A stretch of 64,000 nucleotides of DNA from Heterobilharzia americana (Eukaryota; Platyhelminthes; Trematoda; Strigeidida; Schistosomatidae). This document shows positions 23,590 through 35,798 of this stretch, piece after piece. Positions within the stretch are counted from its first letter, which is position 1; each line of letters begins with the position of its first letter. The notes beneath the pieces are model-generated. The model saw only the letters and a list, made by a program, of their open reading frames with translations, searched no databases and was not told the origin of the DNA. The position numbers and the translations under genes were made by a program. The DNA lies in assembly GCA_944470555.2 (NCBI GenBank), contig OX104130.1, positions 75,025,160-75,089,159 of the forward strand. The letters run 5' to 3'.

Positions 23590-25022
23590 GCCTAGGACTC
23601 GAGGTGTGCATCTAACCTCCTCTTAAAGGTATCGGAGGGTGGAGTTGTGGCAACTGCTGAGGGGAGGGAATTCCACACTTTACAGACCCTAACTGCAAAT
23701 GAGTTAGCACGGATCTTTGTACGTGCCCTCTCATGCTCTATTCTTAACGGGTGGCCCCTCAAGTCGCTTTTCCCACTAAAGCTTACAGGGGATCTGTTGG
23801 AATGGAGGGGATTGCGGGCGATATGGTACATCGTGATCATATCCCCTCTGATCCTCCGGTCTTGTATTCGGTGCAGCTGAAGGGCAACTAAGTGGTCTGG
23901 GTACGGTTTGTGCCTTAAGGCAATCACTTTCTTTGTAGCTCTTCCCTGTACCCCCTCTAGGATGACTATGTCTTTTCTCAAGTATGGGGACATCACAAGC
24001 GAATTTTTCTCTAGATGAAGCGAATGCAAAGAGAATACACCGTGGTGAAAAGGGAAGGAGTTAGACACCCTAAAGTTCGCGACAGAAACCCCAGGATTCC
24101 ATAAGCTCTATTGGCTGCAGGGCGACAGTGAACAGAGGCTCCTGGTGCACCACTTAGTGTAACTCCTAGATCTTGTTCCATGTTAGAGTGACAGATATTT
24201 ATTTCACCCAGGAAGTAAGAACTGGGACTGCCTTTATGTTTGTCAGCTATCATAATTCGACACTTTTTCGAGTCGATAGGAAGCAGGTTTTCTGTAGTCC
24301 AATTAAGGATTTTCGTAAGGTCCTCCTGGAAGATCGAAATGTCCTTCGGCTCCTGTACTTCCCTCCAAATCTTTAGATCACCGGCATATAATAGTGAATG
24401 TGAATTAAGGACCCCTGGTGGGTCACTGATAAAAGCAAGAAACAGTGGTGGGCCCAGTGTAGGACCTCGAGGCACACCACCCAGATAGAGAGGAGCCGAC
24501 TCTGAGTGACCGGACCTTGGTGTACAGATAATCTCTAAGCCGGATTAACGATTTTCCGTGGACACCCATGGGCTGGAGTTTCTCACAAAGGATATCATGA
24601 TTAACCCTGTCAAAGGCCTTGGAAAAGTCAAATAAACCAATGTGTATAGGCCTTTACTGTTAAACGGAGAGTGTCCAGCTATTTTAGGCTATCAACAAGT
24701 TGGTGTTACATGACGTTCCATGTAGAGAGCCATGCTGACAGTCATTTAGGATTGATTTCTGAAGTGATCTCGGAGTGAGTCATTTATGACTCTCTCTAGG
24801 ACCTTTCGAAACTGGAGAGGTCAGGGAGATCGGTCCGTAGTTGGAGGGGAGTTGTTTGTTTCCACCTTTAAAAGTTGGGGCGACAGCCACTGATCACAGG
24901 GTGACCTGCCTCCCAGAAACGAGCATTTGAAGAGGTTTGTTAGTGGGGCGCACAGAACTTTAGCACACCCTTTGAGTGCTCTGAGCACGTCTCGTCAATT
25001 CCTGGAGGCTTATTCGGGCTCA
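23590..25022 (-). mobile_element. CR1-like LINE, RT half (split by RTE-II copy A)
   Basis: Minus-strand CR1-like ORF2 remnant. Frame 24011-24475 carries a PRGPTLGPPLFLAFISD block, LLYAGDLKIWR (damaged catalytic motif), the KKCRIMI motif and EQDLGVTLSG. Frame 23592-24068 carries the thumb and C-terminal end with VWNSLPSAV and TFKRRLDAHLE. The 5' end of this piece encodes an SPNKPPGIDE motif at about 24995-25025, the start of the RT. The upstream continuation is on the far side of the inserted RTE-II element at 28275-28560. Confidence 0.8.
25011..25022. repeat. Target-site duplication, left copy (RTE-II A)
   Basis: The 12 bases tattcgggctca occur here and again at 28275-28286, directly after the AAT tail of the inserted LINE. 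The repeat belongs to the interrupted CR1-like host sequence, whose reading frame resumes when one copy and the insert are ignored. Confidence 0.85.
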
Positions 25023-25210
25023 AACCTCGCCTGGTTAACTAGTTTACTAGTTACTAGTCGGTCCTAAGCCCGGGTAAAGAGGGAAGGTTGGGCATAGGGC
25101 TAGCAACCCTACCCCGTAAAACAAATCTAACCGCTAAAGAAACTTCAAAGCACAAACAAAATATAAAAAATGAAAACAAACTTATTCCCCGCTGGAATCG
25201 GAGAGGCGAA

Positions 25211-26200
25211 ATGACGCCAGTTGGTGAAAGCCTTCGGGAAGCCAATTGGCCGATGTGTCTTCTCTCGATGAAAGCGAAAGTAAACGTGGGGACATGGAAT
25301 GTCCGCACGATGTTTGAACCCAGTAAGGCAGCCCAGATTGCAAAGGAGATGAGAAGGTATAACATCGAAGTGCTTGGGATTTGCGAAAGCAGATGGAATG
25401 GGAGTGGACTCTCCAAACTGTCAACTGGAGAATCAATAATCTACTCCGGTCACCCAGACGCCAACCACGAGCACACTGAGGGAGTGGCTATCATGATGTC
25501 CTCAAGAGCATCGAAGGCTCTCATGCAGTGGGAACCAATCTCCTCCAGGATCATGACAGCAAGATTCAACTCAAAAGGAAGAAAGGTCACAATCATACAA
25601 TGTTATGCACCTACAAATAATGCAGAGCAAGAGAAAAAGGAGGATTTCTACAGACAACTTCAATCAACACTGGACAAGACGTCAGTTGGCGATATCAAAA
25701 TTCTAATGGGCGACATGAATGCCAAACTGGGAGGGGACAACACGGGAAGAGAACTAACCATGGGTCGAGAGGCACTAGGTGAAATGAATGAGAATGGAGA
25801 ATTGTTTGCAGAATTCTGTGCATTCAACGATTTGGTGATTGGAGGCAGTGTGTTCAGGCACAAAGATATCCACAAAGCGACATGGACTTCACCAGATGGA
25901 CACACTAAAAATCAAATCGACTTTATCTCAATCTCAAGAAAATGGAGACGCAGTCTACTTAACACAAGGTCAAGAAGAGGAGCAGATGTAGGTTCAGACC
26001 ACTACCTAGTGCAAGGAACCTTCCAAATCAAGTTAAAAGCCTTCAAGGAAGCTGGTGATAGACCTCAATTCAAGTACAACACTCGGAAACTGAAGGATGA
26101 AACTACAAAGGAGATCTTCAAGCAGCCATCAAGACAAAATGGGAGACATCGAGCAACATCCCTGAAGAAACCTGTGTGGAAGAACACTGGAAGTCTTTGA
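25211..26200 (+). pseudogene. AP endonuclease domain of RTE-II copy A
   Basis: From the ATG at 25211 the frame encodes an exonuclease III/APE-type endonuclease, which nicks the target DNA for target-primed reverse transcription. Motifs in order: GTWNVRTM (catalytic Asn), GICESRWNG (metal-binding Glu), QCYAPTNN, GDMNAKLG, HKATWTSPDG followed by NQIDFIS, and ADVGSDHYLV (catalytic Asp-His). The frame then runs into linker and ends at 26200 because of a one-base deletion relative to copy B; the RT continues in another frame from 26176. An open frame extends upstream to 25088 without an ATG. Confidence 0.85.
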
Positions 26201-28095
26201 AAGCTATGTGGAAAGAAACCTGCACAACAGTATTAGGAAGGAAGAAGAAAGAAGACAAGGAATGGATCTCGACGGATACCTGGAAGCTGATAGAGGAGAG
26301 GAGGATGGTGAAGCAGAAGATAAACCAGTGCAAGGATGCTCAACGACAAGAGGAACTGAGCACAATGTATAAAACACTGGACAAAGAAGTGAAGAAGAGT
26401 GCACGCAAAGACAAAAGACACTTCTACGAAACACTGGCAAGTGAAGCAGAACAGGCTGCAGGTAAGAGAGACCTGACGACATTGTATCAAATAACCAGGT
26501 TGCTATCAGGGAAGAGACCAACACAGATGAAACCAATAAAAGATGAAGAAGGAAATTTAATTACAAAAGAAGAGAAACAGAGGAAACGATGGGCCGACCA
26601 CTTCAAGAAGCTCTTGAATCGACCACCACCACCTGCACTTCGTCCAGAAATACCACCTGCAGCCGCTGAACTACAAGTGAACATTAATCCCCCAACGAAA
26701 ATGGAAGTCCTGAACGCCATAAAGCTACTGAAATGCGGGAAAGCAGCAGGACCAGATGGAATACCGCCAGAAGCACTGAGAACAGATGCAGAGACAACAG
26801 CGGACATGCTCACACCACTATTGCAGAAGGTGTGGAAGGAAGAGAAGGTACCTGACGATTGGAAGAAGGGTTACCTTGTCAAACTGCCGAAGAAGGGAGA
26901 CCTCAGTGCTTGCAAGAACTGGCGCGGAATCACTCTCCTGTCCACCCCAAGTAAAATATTAAGCCGCATCATCCTGGAGAGGCTTAAAGACGCACTGGAT
27001 TCAAAACTGCGACCGGAACAGGCAGGCTTCAGGAAGTACAAATCATGTGCTGACCAAATTGCAACGCTTCGTATCATCATAGAACAGAGCGTAGAATGGC
27101 AATCAGCTCTCTACCTCAACTTCATCGACTTTGAGAAGGCCTTTGACAGCGTCGACCGAGAAGTAATTTGGAAACTGCTTCAATACTACGGAGTACCGCA
27201 AACCTTTATCCGCCTCATTCAACAACTATATGAAGATGCCACATGCCAAGTAATCCACAATGGGAAGCTCAGTGATGCCTTTGAAGTGAAGACAGGAGTG
27301 AAACAAGGTTGCCTACTATCCCCCATGATATTCCTTATTGTGGTGGACTGGATCATGCAGCAAACAGTAGGCAGCGAGAAGAGGGGGATACACTGGACGA
27401 CGGAAAAGAACCTAGAAGACTTGGATTTCGCCGATGACTTATGCCTAATGTCACACAAACTTGAAGATCTGCAGGCAAAAACTAACAAGTTGATAGAAGA
27501 GGCAGCTAAGACGGGACTTCAGGTGAATATAGAGAAGACAGAAGTGATGAAGATACCGCACCACCACCATCAACAACAACAACAACAAACTCCAATCACC
27601 GTCAACGGGAGAAACTTGAAGGAAGTAACCTCCTTCACTTATCTAGGAAGCACTGTTTCAACTACAGGCGGGACGGACGAGGACGTCAAAGTCAGAATCG
27701 GAAAAGCAAGACAGGCGTTCATTAGCCTGAAACCAGTGTGGAGATCTTCTGCACTCAGCATGCGGAACAAGATACGGATTTTCAACACCAACGTCAAGTC
27801 AGTGCTCTTGTATGGCTCAGAGACTTGGCGCGTCACGAAAGGTATTTCCAATAAACTACAGACATTCATCAACAACTGCTTACGCTCTCTGCTGAAGATC
27901 AGATGGCCAGAAAAAATAAGCAACAAGGAACTCTGGGAACGAACCAACCAAGAACCTATCACGCAACAAATATGCAGGAAGAAGTGGAGATGGATTGGGC
28001 ATGCACTGAGAAGGCCGACTGAGGACATCACGCGTCAGGCCAGTTGCTCGAGTGGAATCCCCATGGGAAGCGACGAGTTGGACGTCCGAGGGTGA
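26176..28095 (+). pseudogene. Reverse transcriptase of RTE-II copy A
   Basis: A 639-residue open frame containing a lysine-rich linker (1-150) and a complete RT: GKAAGPDGIPPEA (188-200), NWRGITLL, EQAGFRKYKSC (281-291), NFIDFEKAFDSVDRE (315-329, catalytic Asp), GVKQGCLLSP (374-383) and FADD (418-421). A His/Gln run encoded by CAC/CAA triplets (27559-27589) follows, then TYLGSTVS, YGSETWR and WIGHALRRP. It stops after DELDVRG at 28095, out of frame with the conserved tail at 28044-28232. No ATG opens the frame; it is the downstream half of one protein. RT activity is chemically plausible but the copy lacks a fused endonuclease. Confidence 0.85.
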
Positions 28096-28229
28096 CATGG
28101 AGGAGGTCGTGCGAGGAGGAAATGAGAGCTTGTGGGCTGTCGTGGAACCAGGTTCAAAAGATCTCAGAGAACAGAGGTCACTGGAGGCGTGCTACTGAAG
28201 CCCTATGTTCCACTAGGAACCCAAGGGAC

Positions 28230-28230
<1 letters not shown>

Positions 28231-28274
<44 letters not shown>
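28231..28274 (+). repeat. (AAT)n tail of RTE-II copy A
   Basis: An uninterrupted TAA/AAT run of about 14 units right after the last coding triplets, where LINEs of this group carry a short repeat tail. Shorter forms end copy B (38950-38964) and the copies near 9660, 53160, 59600, 61170 and 63630. Confidence 0.9.
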
Positions 28275-28276
<2 letters not shown>

Positions 28277-28560
28277 TTCGGGCTCAGTTTTTTAATGTTT
28301 CTATGATTACAGAGGGTTTAAAATCTACATAGTTTAGCCCCTTGGTGTCCGATAGATGTATGGTTTTGCGTCTTAGAAGGCAGAAGTTGCTTTGGAATTC
28401 GTGAGCCGGTAGGTTTTTTACTCCGGAGCTAGAATGGAGAACCTCCAAACCAACGAGGTCCTGTTGAGTGGGTGGACTGTTACTCTTCTGTTTCATCGGC
28501 GAGTACAGTATCCCATGATTTCCTATTCCGTTGCGGAGCGAGTGAGTTTTGAATCTGACC
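28275..28560 (-). mobile_element. Upstream part of the CR1-like LINE split by RTE-II A
   Basis: The minus frame 28284-28496 (linker between endonuclease and RT) ends at the insertion site. Ignoring the insert and one copy of the duplication, a minus-strand frame runs from a KKL stretch here into the SPNKPPGIDE motif at 25022, so both halves belonged to one CR1-like copy. The first 12 bases are the right copy of the target duplication. Confidence 0.7.
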
Positions 28561-28569
28561 TGACAACTA

Positions 28570-29765
28570 TTTGTGCATAATATTGCAAGTATTTGCAGTG
28601 TTGTTTTTAAGAAAATAAATCTTCAATTAATTTCTCGCCGCTATAAGTGTCATTGGGCTGTGTGTGTGAAGTGCGACAGGTGTACAATGTTGGTAATCTG
28701 CCGTGTAGTATCAGGAGACTTTTGGTCTCGGCCTGGATCTTTGAGAAGCCGGATTAAATCTTTTCTTTGTAACCGTTCACAATTTGTAGAAGTCGAGTCT
28801 CAGCTTTCTAAACCCAGACCAATTACTTCTGGTGTAGTTCAGGGTAGCGTGCTCGGTCCTCTGCTTTTCACCCCTTATGTTAATGACCTTTGCAAGTGCT
28901 TTTCGGTTGGTAAACCGTTTTTATTTGCTGACGATCTGAAGGTTGCGCACACGTTCTCATGTGACGACCTGCCCTACTTCCAAAGGTTAGTACAGAGCGA
29001 ACTTGACCTAACAGCCACTTGGTCCGCCCCACGGAACCTCAAATTCAGCTTAGAAAAGTGCAGCTGGATATGCTTTTGGGCACCATCCATTCATCTACAG
29101 TTTTCTGTGTAAACTGTGATGCTACCCAGTCTGCATGATGTCCTTGACTTGGGGCTCCATTACTCTAACGACCCTACATTCTCCGAACATGTTGCGACAC
29201 AAAACCGTAAGTCCAGAGTACTACTAGGCTGTATTGTTAGTGACTTCCATCATCATGAAGCCAAATTATTGCTGTACAAAACTTGCTCCGGACCCCCGTT
29301 AGAATACTGTTCGTTTATTTTAGAGAGCGTCCATATAGACGACAAACTTAAGACTGAGTGTGCAGAGGTACTTTACATCCATACTGCTTGGTTACGAAAG
29401 TGGTCAGGATTATGCATCTCAGTGTACGTCCCTTGATCCGCAACGACTTTGGATGAGACGTCTTAAGACTAACTTTATATTTTTCTCCAAGATTTCACGC
29501 AAAGCATCCTTTACGGCTAGTGAGGAAGTCCGTTTGACACCGGAAGGTTGCTACAGTCTTCGCAACCAAGCCTACAGTGTTGAAATGAAATCTTTTAGAA
29601 CATCCCCCGGAGCTGACTTCCTCCCTATTAAATACTCGGAGATATAGAACCGTCTTCCTGTTGATATCAGAGCTTCGAGCTCAACTGTCTAGTTTATTCG
29701 TATGTTAGAAAAATTTCTATCCTCCGGCAAACTCCCCAACATACTGAGCGAATCGCAACTATGTC
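28570..29765 (+). mobile_element. CR1-like LINE fragment, plus strand
   Basis: Frame 28573-29112 has a classic CR1 palm: SGVVQGSVLGPLLFTPYVND, FLFADDLKVAH with an intact ADD triad, and an FSLEKCSWICF block. The following segments (29116-29436, 29360-29647) carry LDLGLHYSNDPTFSEHV and the C-terminal thumb in shifted frames. The sequence upstream of 28690 and beyond 29765 is unassigned. Truncated at both ends and frameshifted. Confidence 0.75.
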
Positions 29766-30129
29766 TCACAACGTTCAGTATAATGGGCCCCTTAAATGTA
29801 TGAGGTGAAATACCCTGATCGGTAAATCCACACTGTTCCCCATTACATCCCAGGGACAATTAGGACTACTTCGTTAATTAAGTTGTTCATCTATACCTCC
29901 CACTTATTACCACCACCACTGGAGACATCCTCAGATGTAGCACCTCGGAAATGGCATTTCCAAAGCACAGTGAATAGCGTATTTTTAATCAGAATATAAA
30001 CATGAAACCTAGGACTACGCATTTAATAGTAGGCGTGACACCGTGTACATAAGTTTGAATTTACGCGTAATTAACTTCCTTGTGCCTTGATATCCCGCTC
30101 TCTGTTTTCTCTATTCTTATTGTAAAACG
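29766..30129. other. No recognised gene
   Basis: Short stretch between two LINE pieces with nothing that I can name. It may be the 3' UTR of the fragment on its left. Confidence 0.3.
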
Positions 30130-30400
30130 AAATGTGCTGTCACTTTTAAAACAACACAGGCATATAATCTGCGTAATAGCGAGAACATCATCCCAATAAA
30201 TAAGTATCGCTCAAAACTTCGATGTAGGTTTTTCATAACGCAATACAGTATGCTGTGGAACAAACTTCCCGCTCCTATACGAGCATGCCGTTCGCTCGGC
30301 CAGTTTCAACGACTACTTAGTAAATTCCTCCTATCTAACGAATCTCATCAATTCGTTGACGGCCAAACCACAAACGGTAATGCCATGCACTAAGGTACTA
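30130..30400 (+). mobile_element. LINE ORF2 C-terminal fragment
   Basis: The plus-strand frame here reads AYNLRNSENIIPI..KYRSK, then FFITQYSMLWNKLPAPIR and GQFQRLLSKFLLS, the terminal domain of CR1-like ORF2 proteins. It differs from the other CR1 ends in the window, so it is a separate subfamily. No RT is attached. Confidence 0.65.
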
Positions 30401-32799
30401 CTGGTACCTAGACTCAAGGGAGACTAACAGCAATGACATAAGTATACAATGCCGAAAACTAAACGCAATAGTTTAGTTAAGATCTAATTTCTTAGAAAAA
30501 AAATGACCAAGAGTGAACAGGAAGCGGAGTGCGACACGATATGCTACAGTGAACTTATTAGATACTCAAATGTAACCTACTTTTCTTCACAACCTAACCG
30601 ATCTCACGACTTAACACCTATTTCCTAAAAATCGCCCCTTAAAGTAATCTCTCCACTCCGAAAAGATAAAAGAACTGTCTGTCGGTGCATTTTCATAGCA
30701 TGCAACTCTTTATTATTTGCCCTTTGTCATCAGTACTTACATCTAAGTACTCTGCACCAACATAGTTTCGGTAGACCCGATATGGTAATGCTCAACAGGC
30801 AACACCATGATCATCCCCCTCGTGACCAGATAAAGGGTGGTGGTCCTAAGAACAAAAAAAAACCACGAATTTCACCTAAATGTTTATAACTTCATCATAC
30901 GCTTGTACATAGGTATATAACAAGTTAATACCTGGTCAAATATCCTCTAATCTTTCTATTTCGTAGTGATATCTTCAGCTTCAGACTGACTTTCATTACT
31001 GTCGTGCGCACCTTCATCTTCTTCCACCTAAGCTTACCTCTAAACAGTTGGTTCTGGACACTTCCTCAAGTAAGTTTAATAGTCAGTACAAACTCACCCA
31101 GATGTATCATGGTCGATCTACTCCTGCGTATTTTTGTGCTCCTGTTACAAATTTCGCCTGCTGCTCGCTTTTGTTATTCACTTTTCAGATTTACTTAACC
31201 AGTCCTGCATTCAAATGGAATCCTACAAATCGCATTCGTCAGCGGGAAATATTGGCACCGAAACCTGATGACGAACGCGCACACCCCAAGGTCATGACTG
31301 TGATGCGGCCTCACCTTCAAGAATATTGGATGATTCAAACGATGACCGGATAATCTTCAAATTCGAACTGAGCCTGCTTCAACATGCCTCCTATATGCCA
31401 TAAATCACAGCATCTAATGTATAGCATAACATTGTACATAATAGTCATCTCTCATTACCAAAGTGATCAAACCTGTAAACTGGTTTGTATTCATGTAACC
31501 TTTGTTGCATGAAATATATTATTATTATTATCTTGGAAACCTGCAATTAGATTGGAATTAAGATGTTTCATCGGTAATTTTCTTAAATATCACTGCATCC
31601 GTCTTCAAGCGACTCCTATGCAATCCTGCAACCTGCGATGAACATCCTTATAGTATCACATGAAGATACTCCCTTGGAGCCTTTTGACATTTCTGAATGC
31701 AGCGTTTCATTGGCTGGCGCCATTTCGTTCATTGCAGCTGTGAGTGGCATACAAAAAGGCAGAAAAATACAACTTCATCTACAGAAACGGATTCTTCAAA
31801 TCGACCACGAAACTCAAGGGAATGTAGCAAATATTCACCGAGCTACTACGCACAAGGCGGAGCAACATGGTGGCTACTGTGGGCACATGTCCAGTTTAGT
31901 ATGAACAGACAAAGTTTTCTTTTTTCTTCAGACCGGGGATTTCCACTACCTGGAATGGAGAGATGATGAAGAACCTGTTTGTAAAAGAAAATATTACTGG
32001 AGATTTTCCACCACTAACTATTATGACCGTATCTGCAAAAATGACGTGCACCTGTAAATTCAGGAATAAATTACTATTATCATTATTCGCAGCCTCTGTG
32101 AGGTCTAGTGATACCGCCTGGGTGACAGGACTTCGGTTGACGGAAAGTGCCTCGAAAATGCAACGCACTGGCTGTCAGTTAAATGCCTAGACCTGTTGGT
32201 CAAGTTTTTCTCAGTAATTTTGTGCACCAGTTGGGGACCAAATAAAGTAGTTGGCAGTGGCAAAGGACCCTCTGGAACAATGAACTGCAGGGTAAACCAT
32301 TGCAGAAGTGGGGAGAATAACAAAAGTACGAGGCTGAATGAAATGAAACATAGACCAAAGCCGAGAAAACATGGGGAAATTGTAAAAACGCTGTACAAAT
32401 GCAGGGAAATAGAGGTTCATAAAGGTGGGACGAAAAAGGACGGGGGAGTGTTTCGAAATCCTGCGTTCCGCCCCTTAGCTCCACCAAGAGTTTAAATTGC
32501 AACTTTCAAACTGGCCGCCGTTTTGCCCTGTGGAGCTAGCATTTTTTAGCTGCCGTCTGGTGATTTTCATGTTCGTTACCAGTAGAAGACGAAGCCAGGA
32601 AAGAGTTTCTATCGTCGTATCGTGTCGCGTTCGATTGAGATAGGCAAACTTTGGACCTGGTCAAGTGAATTTCGGCTAATAAGTGTGACTTCTTGTTGTT
32701 TTCGTGAAGTATGTTTTGTGGAATTGGAGTTCATGACTACAGCAGTTGTTCCCTAAACATTTCACAGATGGCTGTTGAAAAAACTCCATGCTTTCGGAA
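30401..32799. other. No recognised gene; short AT-triplet run
   Basis: About 2.4 kb with several 60-100 residue frames on both strands (for example 31638-31904 and 32196-32495) but no motif, splice pattern or match that I can support. A (TTA)n run at 31517-31531 may be the tail of another LINE whose body I cannot identify. Confidence 0.3.
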
Positions 32800-33640
32800 T
32801 TGATGGCGTGGTTCATGCCCAGATCAGGGATTACCTGCACAAAATGAAGAAAAGAATGAGTCTTTGTAACGCCGTCTGAATGGCAACTTCTTATGAGTGA
32901 TTTCCCTCCAGGCAGCACTCTTAAATTGTTTCCGCTAATTCTCTTCGTTAGTGAATTACGAAAGATCCTCTGGCAATAACCATTGCTATTTGCTGATGAT
33001 GTCAAGATATCCAGGAGAGTCTGCAGCGATGAGGGTAGGCCCGCACTTCAGGCCAGAAAAGATGGAGCGTTTGAATGACACGAACTTTGGAGCGTAGAAA
33101 TTGGGTTCAACAAAAGTGCGGTAATGTTGATTGGGCATGAATCTTCCGGCGGCTAGTCTGTGAACGGCAAACTAATGCGTAGGTTTTGAGAACAAAAGGA
33201 TCTGGGGTCCTTCGAAAGCCACAACTTGGAAATGATTGTTAATTTCGTTGCTTCTGCAGTTGAGGCTTTTCGGATGATCTGGGAATTTCAGGGGACATTC
33301 AAATGCTGTGATGAGGAGAAGTTTAGGATCTCATACCCAGCTTATATGAGACCTCACTGGAGTACTGCGTCCTGGCGCCCAGTTCATTCTTCAAATAAGT
33401 GACATATCTTGCGCACCTTCCCTACAAGGGGACGGTCACGAGACTAAACCCTTTTCCTTTACCCCACTGTGGGAAAAAGAGTGACCTGGATTTAGCTCTT
33501 CGAGTTCTGAATAGTAGCTTAAGTATTGACTTGTCAAGTTTCATTGGGCCATCCAGTATGGATCACCTTCGAGAATATCAGAAAGAGGTCCGAAAGCCCT
33601 GGTCACATCGCATCTGATTAGATTGAGGGTTCTTTCATGA
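32800..33640 (+). mobile_element. Decayed CR1-like LINE fragment, plus strand
   Basis: Around 32985-33020 the sequence encodes PLLFADDVKISR, followed by a FNKSAVMLIGH block, a KDLGS block, and YPAYMRPHWS near 33340, which together are the palm-to-thumb order of CR1 RTs. A FFHEVVND remnant of the C-terminus is near 33630. The frame is broken many times. Confidence 0.65.
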
Positions 33641-33839
33641 GGTGGTCAATGACTGAAACACAGGAGGGCCAACTCCGTTATCCTGTTCAGCATTGACACA
33701 TTGACAGACTCATTGTTAGTCGAAAGAGAACAGCTTGACAAGATAATGTGGGCAGACTACTATCAACTAAAGGGACGCCGTTCTGTTTCCGAGACGCTGT
33801 GCAGCCTTTCTTGCAAGGGCGCCGCACCCTGATACAAAC

Positions 33840-35798
33840 CACCACCCCGATGTGCATATTTGGTCACCGCCAAAGCAGCTGAAGACGCCCTTCTTTCACC
33901 TCAGCTTGACATCGCCAGTTCCTGCAGACATCTGTCCATGCCTAAAACACGATGGTCATTGGAAGAAGGGCAGGGAAGATCTGTGATTGGGATTCCAAGC
34001 AGAAACGCCACCACGGTTGTACATGGGGCCCCGGAACTGCCAGGTACTCTCTGTGCCGGGGATCGGTCCTTTCAGGGCGTCCAACAGTGGGAATGGCTTC
34101 CAAACACAGTCAGCCTCAAAAACACACAGGCTAGCAGCGTCGGTGGACGGCCGAGATCGACTGCTCCTGCCACTGCAGTCTCCACTCAAGCACCAAAAAT
34201 GGAGAGACGGTAGTCCCGCGAAGTCCGGGGATCACAGACCCAACCGTGTAAGTAGCCCGTCACGGAAACATGCAACCAGTCATTCCTATTATCAGGCACA
34301 CTCTAGTATGTGCGTATGGCAACATAAGAGGTCTAAGTGGAAAAGTGAGAGAGATGAGGGCGCTGCGAGAACGCCTTCACTATGACATCATATTTGTCAT
34401 GAAATCCTGTCACTTCTGACAGAGAGACCCATGTCACTGGCATAGAAATCTTCCGCAGGCACACAACTTAGAGCGAGAGGGGGAATGACTCACCTTAAGC
34501 TCTCGTTTTAAGGCAAGAGTGGTCAACGAGATGGGTCTAATCCGGCCCTGAGGTTTTTATGATGCTACTTCGCCCTCCATTGTATCAAGTACCTGTTCTG
34601 GTTCATGTTTCCGTCCCTCACTGGCTCCTCTGCCCATAAGAAGTGGTCATCAAGGAGACCCAGGGGAATTTCTCTTCAGGTAACGACCCGTAATCATCGC
34701 TGGGGACTTCGTCTCTTCCTCTTTCCTCTTCAAGATGGAAGGAGGCACATGGTGTCCCCAGTCAGAGCCTGAAGAACGCAACTAAGGACCCTGACCTTTC
34801 AGTGGATGATGCCTCATGTGGCCCAACGGAAATGCATGGCGCCTGAGCTGCGTCCTCACGAACAATGACCTTTCCGTCGTGGACATATATTTCCAACCTC
34901 CTCTTGTTCTTGGTGATCATGCAGTAATAACTTTCTCCATGATTACCAAGGTAGCTCACAACCAGAGACACCCAACACTCTCCTTTACTGCAGCAGGGTT
35001 GGCCATGAGACCATTAGACCGTAGACTGGACTCGTCCCACAACAGGTGATCGCTGGATATTGGTGTAGAAGATAATCGTTGGGGCCATCAGCCATAGTGT
35101 GTCAGAGGCAACACACCGACGGTCAATGAGAACCTCACAGCTGAGGCATGGGACCGAGGATTTTCCTCAGAACAGGAGACAGGCTTGATTTAGGTAGCGT
35201 TCGTCGCACGGAATCTGACCTCCTGAACTGCAAATTAATTCGCATCCGCTGCAGCGTAGGAGTCTGTAGCCACAGACGTAGCCATCAGAGGTTGCATAGT
35301 TACCCCAGAAATCTGTGCCGCTTCATGTCGAAGCGACAGGCAGAAGAATGAATCTCATCGCGGGTCCTGATGCAGATGTACTAAACAGCCTAGAGACTAC
35401 TGGTTTCTCAACCCCCCCTCCCAGGCGCGACCTGGCACTGACACTTGATCTGCACTGATCCGGTGTGGCGTTGATCAGAACATAAATAACGAATGCCATC
35501 GCCAGTCAATGCGAAGAAGCATCAGAAAAACCATCTAGGTTCCTTTAAAACAAGCCCTCTGGTTCCGATGATCTGTGGTCGGTAACCCCAAAAACATCCC
35601 AAGACGCTCACAAAACCGGCCTGTAAACTCTTCAAGCACTCACCAGGTTCACACAAACTCCCCAAAGGATGGGAGTGAGCTACCGTATCACCCACCTTCA
35701 GGGGAGGAGACGGAAAAAACCCTGACAGCTACAGACCAGTGGCCCTGCTCCTAAAACCGCACGGAGTAGCCGAAAGCTTGGTAGTTATTGGGATCTTG
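33840..35798 (+). mobile_element. CR1-like LINE, 5' half (split by RTE-II copy B)
   Basis: Plus-strand CR1-like element. The region 33860-34260 is probably ORF1 or leader. The endonuclease follows: CAYGNIRGLSGKVREMRALRE near 34310-34370 (the family's NARGL motif), VIIAGDFVSS near 34690, VLTNNDLSVVDIYFQPPL near 34855-34910, and DHAVITFS. At about 35720-35760 the RT starts with a SYRPVALLLKPHG motif and is cut by the RTE-II insertion. The 3' half resumes at 38965. Frameshifts occur throughout. Confidence 0.75.

Larger units (their letters stand above)
25023..28274 (+). mobile_element. Full-length or nearly full-length RTE-II LINE, copy A
   Basis: Young non-LTR retrotransposon bounded by a 12-bp target-site duplication. 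It has a 5' leader (25023-25210), an AP-type endonuclease, a reverse transcriptase, a C-terminal region, and an (AAT)n tail at 28231-28274. By eye it is nearly identical to copy B (35799-38964) over their shared 3.1 kb, so the family amplified recently. About 74 bases at the 5' end (25023-25096) are absent from copy B. Lesions: one base missing near 26118-26121 relative to copy B, separating endonuclease and RT frames, and the 5-nt insertion near 28040 that puts the C-terminal tail out of frame. RTE-like placement is inferred from domain order and triplet tail. Confidence 0.9.

Noticed and set aside
27639..28031. Minus-strand 130-residue frame, with a twin at 38358-38750
   Set aside because: Exact antisense shadow of the RTE-II coding strand, conserved only because the two copies are nearly identical.
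28231..28274. (AAT)n as an independent microsatellite
   Set aside because: It is the LINE tail, since it lies between the last coding triplet and the target duplication and recurs at every RTE-II 3' end.
31638..32495. Overlapping 75-100 residue frames on both strands
   Set aside because: No codon, motif or splice support; likely chance frames in intergenic DNA.
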